From: Cymbomonas tetramitiformis
Lineage: Eukaryota; Chlorophyta; Pyramimonadophyceae; Pyramimonadales; Pyramimonadaceae
DNA length: 64,000 nucleotides
NCBI GenBank assembly: GCA_001247695.2
Contig: LGRX02027230.1
Location: forward strand, 1 to 64,000
Reading direction: 5' to 3'
In this document: positions 39,630 through 52,241 of the stretch, in pieces
Position numbering within the stretch: position 1 is the first letter of the stretch
How the letters are laid out: each line of letters starts with the position of its first letter
The notes under the pieces: model-generated
What the model was told of the DNA's origin: nothing
The model's database searches: none
What the model saw: the letters and a program-made list of their open reading frames with translations, nothing else
Made by a program: the position numbers and the translations under genes

Positions 39630-40360
39630 TTCGCACACTAGAGAAGAGGGATGCTGGTGATGAGAGCCATTTGGGCCGTTAGAATGCTGAGCATCTGCCT
39701 TCAGGCACTGCACAATTATACGCAGAGGCACGCCCATGCTTTGTGTGGACTTAGACGGCTTCAATTCACAGCAGTGCGGCCCTCTGAAGCCAGAAGACGA
39801 ATTCACCGCGGAGCTCACTTTTCCGGGGTGGAACTGGGCGCAGTGCAACATGGAATGTTTGTGAGTACAATGAACAGCGGCGAGCAACGGGAGCCCCGGA
39901 GATCTGCTGGTACGAGAAGGAGCAGGGTTTTGATCAAACACGCGCGCAGTCCTTGGTATCGCTGAGCTTGCCACGAGGTGCGGACCCTTGGGCTCGCCCT
40001 CGACCACCCGTGCTTGACATAAAGAAAGCGATCACCGACTTCCTGTGGCATCATTGCTGATTCCCAAGCAAGTGTTTACCAGCAGCCAAGGCGCCCGCGA
40101 TGAGGTTGCTGCAAGCACGCACAAGACCCTGAGGTGCCCACACTCGTGAACTTCTCGGTGACGCACAAACTCCTGAATTACTGCAGGGGGGAACCTCTCA
40201 CCGTGCGACACTTGAGAGCGGCGTATCGTGATTTTTCCAAGCGCGCACAAACGAAGCTGCCCGCAGTATCGTGATCCGTGAGGTGCTTGCCTCCAGAAAT
40301 TAAAGCGGCGCAACCTACGCAGCTTTCCCAAGATCATGTTTAACATCTCATTGGCCCTGA
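39630..40360. other. Spacer before the receptor gene
   Basis: No supported gene; upstream exon(s) and promoter of the next gene may lie here but I cannot place them. Confidence 0.3.
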
Positions 40361-41700
40361 ATGCAAACTGCGTGCTTCTCAGGGAAATGGTATGTTCGTA
40401 TGGTCAGCGATTACCTCGAGAGTGTGCGATGCCGCATTATGAAGCTCTCGGATGTGGGCAGCGCGTTGGAGCTACCAACCTTTTGCCTCATACCCAATGC
40501 TTCAAACAACGAGCCCACTGCACTTGATTCCGCATCCTCTGCCAGCCAGTCTCCTGCACCCACCTCATCCTCTGCCAGCCAGACTTCCGCACCCACATTA
40601 TCCTCTGGAGGTCGAACCCTTCTCCAATCAGCATCAGGCTCACCCACGGTGAGTCCAACAACATCTTCTGGATTCTCTGTCCGGGTTATCAGCACGCTTG
40701 CCAATGGTGCAATATCAGTGTATGCAGCGGACGTGGATGGCGACGGGGACATCGACGCGCTGTCCGCCTCATACGAGGATGACAAGATCGCATGGTATGC
40801 AAACGATGGGAGCGGGGGCTTCGGCAGCCAGCAGGTCATCAGCACACTGGCCAATGCTGCATTTACAGTGTATGCGGCGGACGTGGATGGCGACGGGGAC
40901 ATCGACGTGCTGTCCGCCTCAGCGTGGGATGACAAGATCGCATGGTATGCAAACGATGGGAGCGGGGGCTTCGGCAGCCAGCAGGTCATCAGCACACTGG
41001 CCGATGGTGCAAGGTCAGTGTATGCAGCGGACGTGGATGGCGACGGGGACATCGACGTGCTGTCCGCCTCATACAATGATGACAAGATCGCATGGTATGC
41101 GAACGATGGGAGCGGGGGCTTCGGCAGCCAGCAGGTCATCAGCACACTGACCAATGCTGCAACATCAGTGTATGCGGCGGACGTGGATGGCGACGGGGAC
41201 ATCGACGTGCTGTCCGCCTCAGCGTGGGATGACAAGATCGCATGGTATGCAAACGATGGGAGCGGGGGCTTCGGCAGCCAGCAGGTCATCAGCACACTGG
41301 CCAATGCTGCATTTACAGTGTATGCGGCGGACGTGGATGGCGACGGGGACATCGACGTGCTGTCCGCCTCAGCGTGGGATGACAAGATCGCATGGTATGC
41401 AAACGATGGGAGCGGGGGCTTCGGCAGCCAGCAGGTCATCAGCACACTGGCCGATGGTGCAAGGTCAGTGTATGCAGCGGACGTGGATGGCGACGGGGAC
41501 ATCGACGTGCTGTCCGCCTCATACGAGGATGACAAGATCGCATGGTATGCAAACGATGGGAGCGGGGGCTTCGGCAGCCAGCAGGTCATCAGCACCCTGG
41601 CCGATGGTGCAGTCAGTGTATGCAGCGGACGTGGATGGCGACGGGGACATCGACGTGCTGTCAGCCTCAAAAATTGATGACAAGATCGCTTGGTACTTCA
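40361..41700 (+). CDS. FG-GAP/VCBS-like repeat region of the receptor
   Basis: Seven near-identical 150-bp units (about 40683-41700), each coding about 50 residues of form AADVDGDGDIDVLSAS...DDKIAWYANDGSGGFGSQQV. DVDGDGDID is a calcium-binding loop typical of FG-GAP beta-propeller blades, so the seven units could close one propeller. A Ser/Thr/Pro linker precedes them (SASSASQSPAPTSSSASQTS). In the last unit GGTGCAAGGTCAGTG has become GGTGCAGTCAGTG, two bases shorter, which throws the frame; the shifted frame still reads SVYAADVDGDGDIDVLSAS and IAWYFNLPPPPP. The first Met at 40361 may not be the true start. Confidence 0.8.
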
Positions 41701-42691
41701 ATCTTCCACCGCCACCACCAAGCCCGCCACCTCCACCAAGCCTCCACCTCCACCAAGCCCACCCCCTCCCCTCCACCCTCACCTCCCCCACCCTCTTCTC
41801 CTCCTCCACCAAGCCCACCACCTCCTCCACCCCTCCCCCTCTCCTCCTTCCCTCCTCCACCACCTTCCTCCTCCCTTTCCGCCCCCCTCCTTCCCCTGCT
41901 CCACCTCCACCTCTCCTTCACCTCCGCCACCCCCTCCGCCTCTCTCCACCTCCACCCCCCACCACCGCTATATCTCCACCTCAACCTCCCCACGGCCGCA
42001 CCCACCTCTTCCACCCCTACTGCCACGCCCACTGCCTCCCCCACGACCTCGCCCACCACCACGCCCACCACAGCAGTGCCCACCTTGCAGCCCTCAGCTT
42101 CACCCACTCATGCACCCGACACCTTTTCTCCGTCGGTAACCCCAACACACCAACCCACGACACCACCAACAACAAATCCCACCACACTCCACCCGGCTAC
42201 CTCTGCACCATCAGCAACGCCCACCACATCCATCCCTACCCAGCAACCTTCCCTCTCACCCTCCAGGGCACCCACCGTTACTACCTTGCCTCCTTCTTTT
42301 TCCCGAACGCCCACTCTTTCCCCCACCCTAAGTCCCACATCATCGCCAGCCACAAGTCACCCTACCACTTTGCACCCGACCACTGGCCTGCCTACCTCGT
42401 CCCCATCTACCCCGCCAACCAGAGCGCCCACATCGAGCACCCCAACCACTTTGCATCCCACCACACCGCTTCCAACAACGACCCCAAGCACAGCCTCGCC
42501 TACTTCCTCTCCGACGACCCAGCCAACCACGAGAGTTCCCACTTCAGCGCCCACAGTGCTTCCCACCGCACCTCCATCAACTGATCATCCCACCACCACA
42601 CAACCAACACAAGCACCCCCACCACCGCCATTGCCCCCTGCTCCAGTATTACAATTGGGTTCCGCTGACATTGTCGTGGTCTATTTCCAAG
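41701..42691 (+). CDS. Pro-rich then Thr/Pro-rich stalk of the receptor
   Basis: First a PPPSPPPPS-type tract (with at least one frame jump near 41735), then a mucin-like Thr/Ser/Pro stretch (TPTASPTTSPTTTPTTAVPT and similar) to 42600, ending PPPAPVLQLGSADIVVVYFQ. The exon ends at 42691 before GTGTGC. Such stalks are heavily O-glycosylated in algae and hold domains away from the cell. Confidence 0.6.
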
Positions 42692-43394
42692 GTGTGCCCT
42701 TTGTTCATAGCGCACAGTGCACTCCAAAATGCTGTATTTGGAATTTGCAGCACAGCTGTAAATGGCTTCAGAACATGGAACGGGTCTAGGGCTCGGTCCT
42801 GCGAAGCCTAGAAGGCCTACAACCCTGAGTTCACCCGTGTAGCCATTGCAGCACAGGTTTTTCAGCATTAGGCCGAAATAAGTGCCTGATGGGTTGGTCA
42901 GGTAACCGAGGTAAGGAGCCCAATAGTTTGCCAGAAGCTCAAATCCTGAGTCAGCCGTGGGGATTCGAGCACGTCTTCGATAAGAGTTCAGCGGTTATTG
43001 AGGTTGCTGTTTCGATATCGGAGGTGATCGGTGGCCAGGGCGCCGGGGCCGCGAGGTTGCTGTTTCGATATTGGAGGTTATCGGTGACGGGGGTGCCGGG
43101 GCCACACGATTGCTGTTTCGATATTGGAGGTTATCGGTGACGGGGGTGCCGGGGCCGAGGTTGCTGTTTCGATATCGGAGGTGGCCGGTGGCTCTAGGGT
43201 TGCCCAGTGCCCGATATAGTTTCAGGTGCCAATTGGCACGATCGTTGTTTCTACTTGCAACTTTCCTGTGTTTTGATACCTCGCGGCCTTTCTTCATGGT
43301 GTGGTGCGCCATCCCGCCCCCCTTCAATAGTGCCTGACAGTTGTGCATCCTCGCACAAAGGTGACCTCACCTTTACTTACTGCTTTCGATTCAG
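42692..43394 (+). other. Intron of the receptor gene with 62-bp tandem repeats
   Basis: Donor G|GTGTGC, acceptor CTTACTGCTTTCGATTCAG. The split Gly codon (G plus GC) restores the frame. It holds about four units of GTTGCTGTTTCGATATYGGA followed by GGTKATCGGTG and GGGGCCG at 42999-43195. Confidence 0.7.
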
Positions 43395-45963
43395 GCACAA
43401 CCCGCAGCACGTGCGTGTCACTTCTCCTGGAAGGAATCAATATCTCCACCACGCACAACCTCTCCGTTGTCGCGACCGGCAGCAACTCTATTCTGGAATG
43501 GTCATTCTATGGCCTATCTGTCTGTTCTGACACCAGTTGCCAACTTCATCTGTGTGGATTCAGCGTTGGCGTCTACCTACTGGAAGGGTGCGTGTGCGCC
43601 TTCTCCTCTGACCAGCACCCGGCGGCTCGCCTCAATGGAACCCTACATGTATATTATGCTCCACCCCCTCCACCCTGCCCGCCGCCTCCGCTATCCCCGC
43701 CACCTCTTCCCTCACCGCCTCCACCTTCTCCCCCCCCCACCACCTTCACCTCCCCTTTGCCACCACCACCACCTCCTTCCCCCCCGCCATCTCTCCCTCC
43801 TCCTTCCCCTCCACCCCCTCCACCACTGCCACCCCTAATCCCGCCTTCACCATGCCCCACCACCGCCACCACCAATTCCGCCTCCATCTCCTTCCCCCAC
43901 CTGTGTACCCCTCCTTGCCCCCTTCTTCTCGCCCTCCGCTCAACTCCGCCACCTCCGCCACCTCCGCCATTCCCTTCGCCACCTCCACCTCCACCTCCTC
44001 CCCAACCTCCTTGGCCACCGCCGCCGCTCCCTCCATCGCCCCTTACGTCAGCCCCAACCAGTGCCACCACCCTGTCTCCCAATGTGCAGCTTACGGCATC
44101 TGCGAATGTCTCCATCCACTTCATCGACACGGACCTGGCAGAATTTACAAATCTCACTTTTGCAAGTCTTTTTGAGTCCAGGGTGCAGTCCACCATTGCA
44201 GCAGTTGCGAACACAGACCCGGGGTTTGTACACCTCACCAGCATCGAGCCTAGGAGCGTGCTTGTGAATATCACCACCTGGTGGACCTACCCAGCTCTGG
44301 CCTCCGGTGCGTCACCCGTGGAGTTTGTGGAACGAGTCACCCTCGACCCGAGCTCCATCTTTTGCAACGACTCGCTGCTCTATCAGTATCTGGTGGAGAC
44401 TGTTGCATCGGACTACATCTCTGTGATTGCGTCTCCCCCACCATCTTCATCACAGTGGATCGGCCACGAACCTGCTACAACCGTTGATAGCGTATCCGCA
44501 GTGGATGGTACGTCTGCGGTGGATGGTACCACATCTGCGGTGGATGGTACCACGCCCGTGGTGGATGGTTCGTTCGCGGTGGATGGTACCACGCCCGTGG
44601 TGGATGGTTCGTCCGCGGTGGATGGTACCACGCCCGTGGTGGATGGTTCGTCCGCGGTGGATGGTACCACGCCCGTGGTGGATGGTTCGTCCGCGGTGGA
44701 TGGTACCACACCCGTGGTGGATGGTTCGTCCGCGGTGGCTGGTACGTCCGTGGTGGATGGTTCTGGCCCGTGGTGGATGGTTCGTCCGCGGTGGATGGTA
44801 CATCCGTGGTGGATGGTTCGTCCGTGGTGGATGGTTCGACTGTAGTGGATGGTTCGTCCGTGGTGGATGGTTCGTCTGTGGCGGATGGTTCGTCCGTGGT
44901 GGATGGTTCATCTGTGCGGACTTGCCCGGGCTATTCTGCCACGCAGTTGACCCAGCTGAACCAGACTGGCTTTGAGTGTGACAGCTGTCCAGAGGGTTAC
45001 CGCGGCCAGGGCATAAGGTGTGCGATGTGCACCCTGGAAGTGAGCATCGGCCACTCCACCATGGTGGAGGGTGTGATGCGGCGGATCCACCTGAACCAGG
45101 TGCTCGGCAACGTGGTTGGCCTCGCCAGCCCGCGGTGTGTCCAGACGCAGGGGTTTAGCTTCGCCTGGACCCTGTTGCACTCGGGCGGTGAGGCAGTGCC
45201 CTTGAACAATGCCATCCACCAGGCCGAGACGCTGAAGCTGAGCATACCCAAGAACAGCCTCCGGGTTGACACCACCTATCGGGTGATGCTCGACGCCGCC
45301 CTCACCGGCAACGCGGAAGTGCGTGCAACTGCTGTGCTGGAGTTCTTCGTGCGGCGGGAGCTTCTAAGAGTGCAGGTCAAGGGCGGGGGCACGGAGATGG
45401 GCTCAGAGGGCGTGCTTCTTCTGGATGCCACCTCGTCATATGACCCCAACGACGGGGGCGGATCCGACAACTTTACCTTTGCCTGGCGCTGCACCCTGGG
45501 GGTCGGAGGGGGGCCGTGCCACGATGCTCGGGGCGCGCCACTGCCGACAGAGATCCGTCCGATGTCGGAGCTTTGCAGCAATGGCGCCGGCGGCCCTGCG
45601 AATTGCGCTATGATGACGACGACCCTGCTGGGGGGGGCGGGGGGGATTCCCTATAACTTCACCTGTGTCGCCTCCAAGGGCGGCATGTCCATGCTAGTGG
45701 AGGGTATCACAGCGGTGGTGTATTCCGGGTATGCCTCCCCGGATGTGCGGGTGGTTCCGCTAGATCCCGTGCGCGTCCGCGGAGACGTGAACACGCTGCT
45801 GCGCGGAGAGGTGGTCTTCAGGGAGGGGAGTGCGGCGGATTCCCAGTGGCTGCGGTGGGAGCTGGAGTCAGACTCGGACTCGGCGCCAGCCTTCGACCTG
45901 CGGGCCGCTGCGCTCACCTCACTGACACAGCCTTCGCTCGTGGTGCGTGCCTCCGATCTGCGT
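43395..45963 (+). CDS. Receptor ectodomain: small domain, Pro-rich linker, VDG repeat, Cys-rich and REJ-like modules
   Basis: In order: a compact Cys-containing domain (STCVSLLLEGINISTTHNLS ... ARLNGTLHVYY); a wall-protein-like proline tract (about 43660-44050); a region starting VQLTASANVSIHFIDTDLAE that resembles an SEA-type fold; a VDG repeat at about 44490-44930 (VDGTTPVVDGSSA units); an EGF-like segment CDSCPEGYRGQGIRCAMC; then beta-rich PKD/REJ-like sequence (LLLDATSSYDPNDGGGSDNF, FAWRCTL). Near 44762 one unit has GGTTCTGGCCCGTGG instead of GGTTCGTCCGTGG, two bases longer, shifting the frame to that of 44770-45993. The donor at 45964 (GTCAGG) is weak; GTGCGT at about 45941 is an alternative. 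Confidence 0.65.
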
Positions 45964-46303
45964 GTCAGGCACCGAGCGTGGCCCTGCTGTTGAACGCGAT
46001 GACCCAAATATAGACTTCGAGCCTTAGTAAATCCGAGCTTTTTTTTTTTTGCCATGGCTGTTTGGCTCCGTGGCTGTCTTCCAACGCGGGCTGCTTCCGT
46101 GTTTCTGTGACTTCCCGGCACTGAACCTGGTGATGCTTGTTCTGAGTTGTTCTTGATCACCCGCACTGGATTTAAGGTTTTGCCAATTATTTGCCACGAT
46201 AAGGGGCCCCTTGGTAAGGTTGAGGGGCGCATGTCGAAAACAGGATTGTGTGGTATGAAGGGTTGTTTGGGGCTGGGGGCATGTGGCTGTGTATATGCCT
46301 CAG

Positions 46304-47164
46304 ATTCGCATGGGATCTCTAAGCTCTGGGGCTACATATCGCTTCACGCTCCATGCTGGCGACGCCGGGGGCGCCGGTGTTTGCACGGTGCTCGTGCGTG
46401 TTAACCAGGCACCGTGGCATGTCGCTGCGGGAGGGCCCGCACTGCAGGCGCTCCCGAGCGACGCCCAGGGGGGTGGGCTTGGCGCGGCGGAGGAGGCGCG
46501 GCGGCAGGGACGGGATGGCGTGGCGCTCGGGATGGCCTTGGAGGACTATTTCACCTGCGAGCTGCATGGCTGGGCCGACGCCCCCGAAGACCTGCCGCTG
46601 ATGTACATGCCATCGTATCAGGTGGAAGGGCATGGCGGTGGGAGCCGCATCCTGATGGACTACACACAATCCTCAGTGCTGACCTTTCTACTTCCGGAGC
46701 CCGGGGCGCAGGAATGGGAGCATAATGTGACGGTTCACGTTAGCATCAGGGATATGCTCGGAGCTTCCACCACTGCCTCCGTCTCTGTTCGGGTCACGCG
46801 CAAGGCACTGGAGAGCTCAGCGGCAGTGCAGGGTTACACCGACGAGCTCTTGGCGCGGAGTACCGCCACCGCTCGGAGAGGCAACCTGGAGGAGTCCCTC
46901 GTGGTGGTTGACGGCGCAGTCATGCTGTTGAACGAGGGCTTCTCGGCGGCAGACGGGACACCTGCGGCTGTGGAGGACTCGGATTGGATGGGAGTCCCCG
47001 GGGATGGCGGCGCGTTAGTGGGGCAATCTCTTACGGGGCGGCAGGCGCGGCGAGAGCGAGCAGCGGAACTGCTGGACTCAACAGTGCACGGGTCCTACAT
47101 CTCGGAGGCGTCCCTGCAGCACTTCTCCTCCTCTGTGTCCACACTACTGACTGCCCCCCACGAG
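46304..47164 (+). CDS. Receptor ectodomain: REJ-like module
   Basis: The acceptor CAG ends at 46303. Seen: LSSGATYRFTLHAGDAGGAG, the usual end of a REJ/PKD repeat, then DYFTCELHGWADAPEDLPLM, a YMPSYQVEGH strand and VTVHVSIRDMLGASTTASVS, the next REJ module, and a helical region rich in Ala/Arg. The donor GAG|GTACGG is at 47165. REJ regions occur in polycystin-1 and the sea urchin sperm receptor and lie directly before the GPS. Confidence 0.65.
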
Positions 47165-47311
47165 GTACGGCGCTCCCAAAGGCAAAGGGTGTTCCCCTCG
47201 ATTCTTGCCACGTCACCCTCCTGGCCTAAATCAAGACCCCTTTGCTCCCCTTCAGCAGGGCTTCGATCCCGCCTGTCATCGGTTGGTACTGCCTTAATGC
47301 CTTGCAGAGGA

Positions 47312-47632
47312 TGACACTGTCATCAATATGGCGCGTCCGAGCAAGCGTGCCGCAGCATCACTTTGTTTATGCATTCGCTCAACTCCTCCGGGGTGTCACA
47401 CGCGTCCGAGCAAGCGTGCCGCAGCATCTCTTTGTTTATGCATTCGCTCGACTCCTCCGGGGTGACACTGTCATCAATATGGCGCGTCCGAGCAAGCGTG
47501 CCGCAGCATCACTTTGTTTATGCATTCGCTCAACTCCTCCGGGGTCACACTGTCATCAATATAGCGCGTCCGAGCAAGCGTGCCGCAGCATCACTTTGTT
47601 TATGCATTCGCTCGACTCCTCCGGGGTGACAC
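47312..47632 (+). repeat. Intronic ~84-bp tandem repeat, four units
   Basis: TGACACTGTCATCAATATGG / GCGCGTCCGAGCAAGCGTG / TTTATGCATTCGCTC in four nearly identical copies; the second lacks GTCATCAATATG. Non-coding, inside the intron after 47164. Confidence 0.85.
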
Positions 47633-47763
47633 ATTGGGCTAGCCTGTAATGTCGTTGGATGCGCCACTGTTTTTTGTTACCGCCTCCGATTAGCCCATGA
47701 CGGTGTGCACCACATCCCTCGTCGTGTCCTTGGGCTGGCCAGGTATCCAACGAAACGGCATGG

Positions 47764-48594
47764 ATGATGCACTCGGTGCTAGGCGCGCTGATCGACGCCT
47801 CGCTCAATGGCGAAGGACCCGCCATGGACATGAGCGCCGCTAACTCTATCATTGACGGGTTGAGTAACCTCGCCGTGGTCAGCGTGGGAACTGGAGGCGC
47901 CCCATCCACAGCAGCGTCCGTGCAGCTGCTGGAGCGCCTGGCCGGGTCCCTCCTCCAGACGCTCGCAGCCGGGCAGGAGGCCGTGCATGTGTCCTCGGCG
48001 ATGCTGTCGCTCGCGGTCCAGGTGGAGAGCCTTCAATCTGCATCACGGCTCTTCAACTCAAGCATTGACGCGGCTGGGCTGACGCCCGTCAGGGGCAGTG
48101 GCGGCGGCATCGGTGGCGGCGTTGCTCCTGCCGGCCTGTCGCTCCCCACTTCGATGTCTGCGCCTCTGCAGGCCGCGGCTGACAGCGACACCATCCACCT
48201 GCAGATGCTAACTTCCCGTACGGATCCGCACCCAGGCGACACCGGCCACACCGGCAGCGCAGCGACAGGGGGCCCGGTGGTTTCCATCATTTTGAGGGAG
48301 TCGGAGAGCGGGCGGGAGGTGAAAGTGCAGGAGCTGGAGGAGGCGCTAATCATCTCACTCCCACTGAGCGCCATGGCGACGAGGGTGTCGGGAGGGCACC
48401 AGTGGGGAAGCGATCAGGCGGCGGCGCTCCGGTGCGCATGGTGGGACACGGAAAGAGGGAATTACAGCACGGCAGGCTGCGCAACAATGCCAAACCCGGC
48501 TCCGAAGGAGGCGCACCTTTTCTGGAAGGATCGGAATGTGTCGAGGCTCGACAAGAACCTGTCCGCAGCCTGGGGGATGGGCAACCCCACTCAG
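47764..48594 (+). CDS. Receptor GAIN domain, first part of GPS motif
   Basis: The exon start is uncertain; coding is clear from VLGALIDASLNGEGP. Helical GAIN-like part (LLERLAGSLLQTLAAGQEAV), a beta part (VVSIILRESESGREVKVQEL), then CAWWDTERGNYSTAGC, the first half of a GPS motif. The donor CAG|GTGCGG at 48595 is phase 0 and matches the next exon. Confidence 0.75.
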
Positions 48595-49207
48595 GTGCGG
48601 TAAAAGCAGCTGGGAGTCTCGACGACTGTACCGTTGTTACCCTCACGGCTGTTGTGCGTCGCAAGATTCAAGGCGCTGCTGGTGGCACAAGAGTAGAGGG
48701 TGCTGGGAAAGGCACACGGGCTCGCGTCGGGGGCTGCAAGCAGAGGTTGCCCATCAACATTTGAACAACCTTTTTTGTCAAGAGCATTGTGAGCATTCTG
48801 CGCCGAGGGCTCTCTCCTCGGCCACGCGTGCGTTGGAGGCATCAACATTCACGAAGTGATCAGAACAGACAGTTGTGATTCCGGAATATAGTGCAATCAT
48901 GAAAGAAAAACTCGTCACGAATCAAATGTTCTCATTGGTCTCCTGGGTGGTGTTCATGGCGGCCTGCTTCCTCCTAGGGGCCGCGTGAAAGGTTCCACTG
49001 TTTCTGTGCCCCAGCCGTGTATTAGCTTTATTGCAGGTCCATACCCGGGGCGCCCATGTGTTTCGTTTGTGCCCGAGGGTTGAGAACCCAGAACGATTCC
49101 CAAGGTGAGGGTGAGGCCGCACGCAATTATTTAAACGCTCGGTGACTCATCAAGGGCTGAGCGTCGGAAGGCGGGGAGGCGGAGGAGGAGGAGCTTGCGC
49201 CCCGCAG

Positions 49208-49581
49208 GCGGCAGGCTGCGAGGTGGTGTACGATGCAGACAGTGGCCACCGCAAGTTTCTTGGCGCAGAATGCCACGTGGCGGCGGTCGGAAACGCGGCT
49301 GGGTGCTGGTGGGTATGGCAGCGGGAGGTGTTTGAGGGCCCGGATTGTGTGTGGGCGGAAGAGCTGGAGTGTATGTGCAACCACCTGACAGACTTCAAGG
49401 CCAGAGACATGGAGACCGGGAGCGTTGGGGACGAGCCCGGGGGGGCGACTTTCGTCGGTGTGGACGACATGACCAGTCTCACAGCCAGTGACCTGGAGAA
49501 GTCCGTTCTACTTTATATTGTTATGGCAAGCCTTATGTTGTTGGGTGCGGCCTTCTGGGTTGTGTCCGGTTACGTTCACAA
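49208..49581 (+). CDS. Receptor GPS cleavage site and first membrane span
   Basis: Acceptor CCCCGCAG, phase 0. A Cys-rich stretch leads to ELECMCNHLTDFKA: CxCNHLTDF is the canonical GPS, cut between Leu and Thr in adhesion GPCRs and polycystin-1. It is followed by a membrane span (SVLLYIVMASLMLLGAAFWV). The donor AA|GTGCGT at 49582 leaves phase 2, which fits the exon at 50506. Confidence 0.8.
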
Positions 49582-50505
49582 GTGCGTCCTGTTTCCGCCC
49601 ACGTCCGTGTATGGCGTTTGCCAGTGTGCGCCGAGGCATACCTGCACTGATCCCCTCCACCCCTTCGGGATTGTGGACACCCCCTTCGGGATTGCCTTCG
49701 GGACCAATGGGTCCCATTGGACTTTAAGAGGCTGTCCAGGCTCAGAGGCGGATTCCTGACCCTGGATTGATTGCCAATCCACGTAGTGAGCGCTCGGGGG
49801 CTCGGACCGCTCACCTGCGGTGATGAGGCGCATTTGAATTTCGATATTCAGTCAATGGCTGTTCAATAGTTTCTGATATCGGTGCACCTTGCTAGCGAAT
49901 TCATATGGCGGGCATTATCTAACAGGCATAAAGGTGTGCTTTATTCTGAAACAAGGGCAGCCAGCGCCTTTTAATTTCTTTTTATTTTTGAAAGATTTCC
50001 TGAGGATGCTTGGTGGACCAGTCGCGGCCCATCAATGGAGTTATGAATCGAACTGAAGCAGGTTCATCAACTGCCGACTGCCAATCACATTGAAGCGCCG
50101 CAGTTATTCACGGTTGCACAATCTGCGATGGAAGTGCTGGAGCCTGGTGTTGGTCATGCTTGTGTCGAAATGAATCCGAGATGTGATCATATGTGAGCTG
50201 TGTGCGCGTGCCAGAAGGGACGAAGGATAGCATCAACCCTGTTTTGTGATTGATCTAAGGTCTCTTGTCGCATGTGACGGATGACAGCAGAGACTGGTCA
50301 AGAGTGTGGAGGGTTCTAGGAATTCAGTTCTTCAGTGCGCTGAGAATAGTATGCACCACGCTCACGCTCGGTAGGGTGTGTGCGGCCATGATATTTACAG
50401 CGGCTGGCATCAATTAGGGTGATACGGTGATAACATGCCGTCTTTGGTTAGTCAGTAGCGTGCACTGCGGACGGAGCCCTAGTAAGGAGGTGTGTCATGT
50501 AACAG
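49582..50505 (+). other. Intron of the receptor gene
   Basis: AA|GTGCGT to CATGTAACAG. No gene inside; open frames are short. Confidence 0.6.
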
Positions 50506-50734
50506 GAGACAGCGCTTGCACCTGCTGCACGCGCTGCTTACCTCGCGTAAGACCTCCCTATATTCTAAGCACTTGGTGGTGGCCACCCGGATGTCCGGCC
50601 GAGTCAGCCGAGATCCCAGAGCGAGCGACCCCCGTGGCGAAAGCCTCTTCACCTGGACCATCGCGAATGGCGGTGTGTACATCGCGCGAAGCATGCCTCG
50701 TGAAATGAGAAAGCAGCTGGTAGAGACACTTCAG
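50506..50734 (+). CDS. Receptor cytoplasmic basic segment
   Basis: Starts with one base completing the Lys codon, then RQRLHLLHALLTSRKTSLYS, FTWTIANGGVYIARSMPREM and MRKQLVETLQ, donor CAG|GTGAGG. Phases match both neighbours. A basic juxtamembrane segment, function unknown. Confidence 0.6.
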
Positions 50735-51108
50735 GTGAGGCGCGATGTGGCCCGCAATCGTCCCGGCCCCCTCGGCAACACCCCCCCCTCCCTTGACTTT
50801 ACCCTTCCGCGTTGCACGTCTATCCCAGCCGCACAACCTCTTGGCATGGATGAGGCGACGTGTCGCTCGCCCTGGTCCAGAGATCGGTTCATGCATGGCA
50901 ACGCGCGACCTCGTAAAAGGTTCCCTCGTGCAGAGAGGTGCGCGTCCTGGGCGGCCGGAATGGACTGGAATTCTTTCGAGCTCGGGGGAATATGGGCATC
51001 TGGACCTGCTCTATCTGTTGTGAACTCAGCCAGAGATGACATGCATGATTGTAAGCAGATTGGTCGAGATGTGACGGGTGGTTGTGGGTGCTGAGAGCTT
51101 ACATGCAG

Positions 51109-52011
51109 ACTTCGGAGGCGCCGAAGAAGGTCAGCCTCACCACGCGGGTCTTACGGGCGGCGACGAATTTCCGCCGCGGCCTGGCGAAGAGCAACGTGCT
51201 ATCAGTTAGCGCAGAGAGGTCCACGGCCCTGCTGCTGCCGCCTGCAGGAAAGCCGCGGAGGGCGCGGCCCTGCAGCAATGGCCACGCGCGGCAGGATTCA
51301 GATCAGGCCGCTGAGCAGTTCGAGGAAGCTGCTGCAGCACCGCGGACTCTCCGCACGGACTCGAGGACGTGGGCTGCGCGCCTTTTGCCCACAGACACAA
51401 AAGGGTTGGACACGGCGCGCGGAATCCTCACGGCGCTAACTGTGAAAGAGATACGCGGGAGCGCAGCACTGCCAGGCTCCTCTCCGGCTACTCTGAGCCG
51501 ACCTCGCAATGCGGCCACCTCCCGAGACAATCCGCGGGATGACTCGGGCGGCTCTCCCCTCGAGAATTCACCGCTGGGAGGTTTGTATGGGAGGGGACCC
51601 CGGCCAGTGGCGGAGAGCTTTGAAAGTGCCTCGAAAGGCTACGAGAAGCTCAAACCAGACCAAACGCCACCCCCTTCGCGGTCAGCCACGCGTGCTCGTG
51701 CGCGGATCTCGAGATCTGCCAAGGCAATGAAGAGCGGCGAGGCGCTCAATTCTTTCAGCGCAGCTCCTCTGATGCCACTCCGGATGCCCAGGCGCGATGC
51801 CGGCCTCGAGGACGCGCGCGTAGGGGATGGCACCCTATTGCTCCGGCCGCAGCAAGCCTATCAAGGCAAGGGCGGCAGGCGCGACACGGTTCTCAAGTCG
51901 AGTGCGGCAAAGCCTCAGACGGAGATACTGCGCATGCGGCAGGAAGAGAATGAGCCGTGGGCTGTCACCAAGACGCCGGCGCTTCCACCGGAGACGTCCA
52001 ACCTTTACCCG
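51109..52011 (+). CDS. Receptor long low-complexity cytoplasmic loop
   Basis: 301 codons in phase 0 from acceptor TACATGCAG to donor CCG|GTGAGT. Basic, Ser/Ala/Arg-rich and probably disordered (RVLRAATNFRRGLAKSNVLS, PPPSRSATRARARISRSAK). Likely a regulatory loop between membrane spans. Confidence 0.6.
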
Positions 52012-52241
52012 GTGAGTGCGCTGCTCGCGTTGGGAATGGCATCGTAGGAGTAGGTCGAGTGAACCTGGCCGAAAGTGTTTTAAGAGGGGAGTGATATTGC
52101 AGGCACGCCTTGGAAGTTGGTCAGGTCAGCCGCTAGTACCGCCTGCTCGAGTACTTTCACGTCGAGTCCGGGAGTTTCCTCTTTGCAAGACATTGGCTGA
52201 ATCGGAAGTGCGCGCCTGGTGGTGGGGCGCAGGGCATGCAG

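Noticed and set aside
40411..41670. A 419-codon minus-strand frame opposite the FG-GAP repeat.
   Set aside because: It is a shadow of the 150-bp coding repeat, with no motif of its own.
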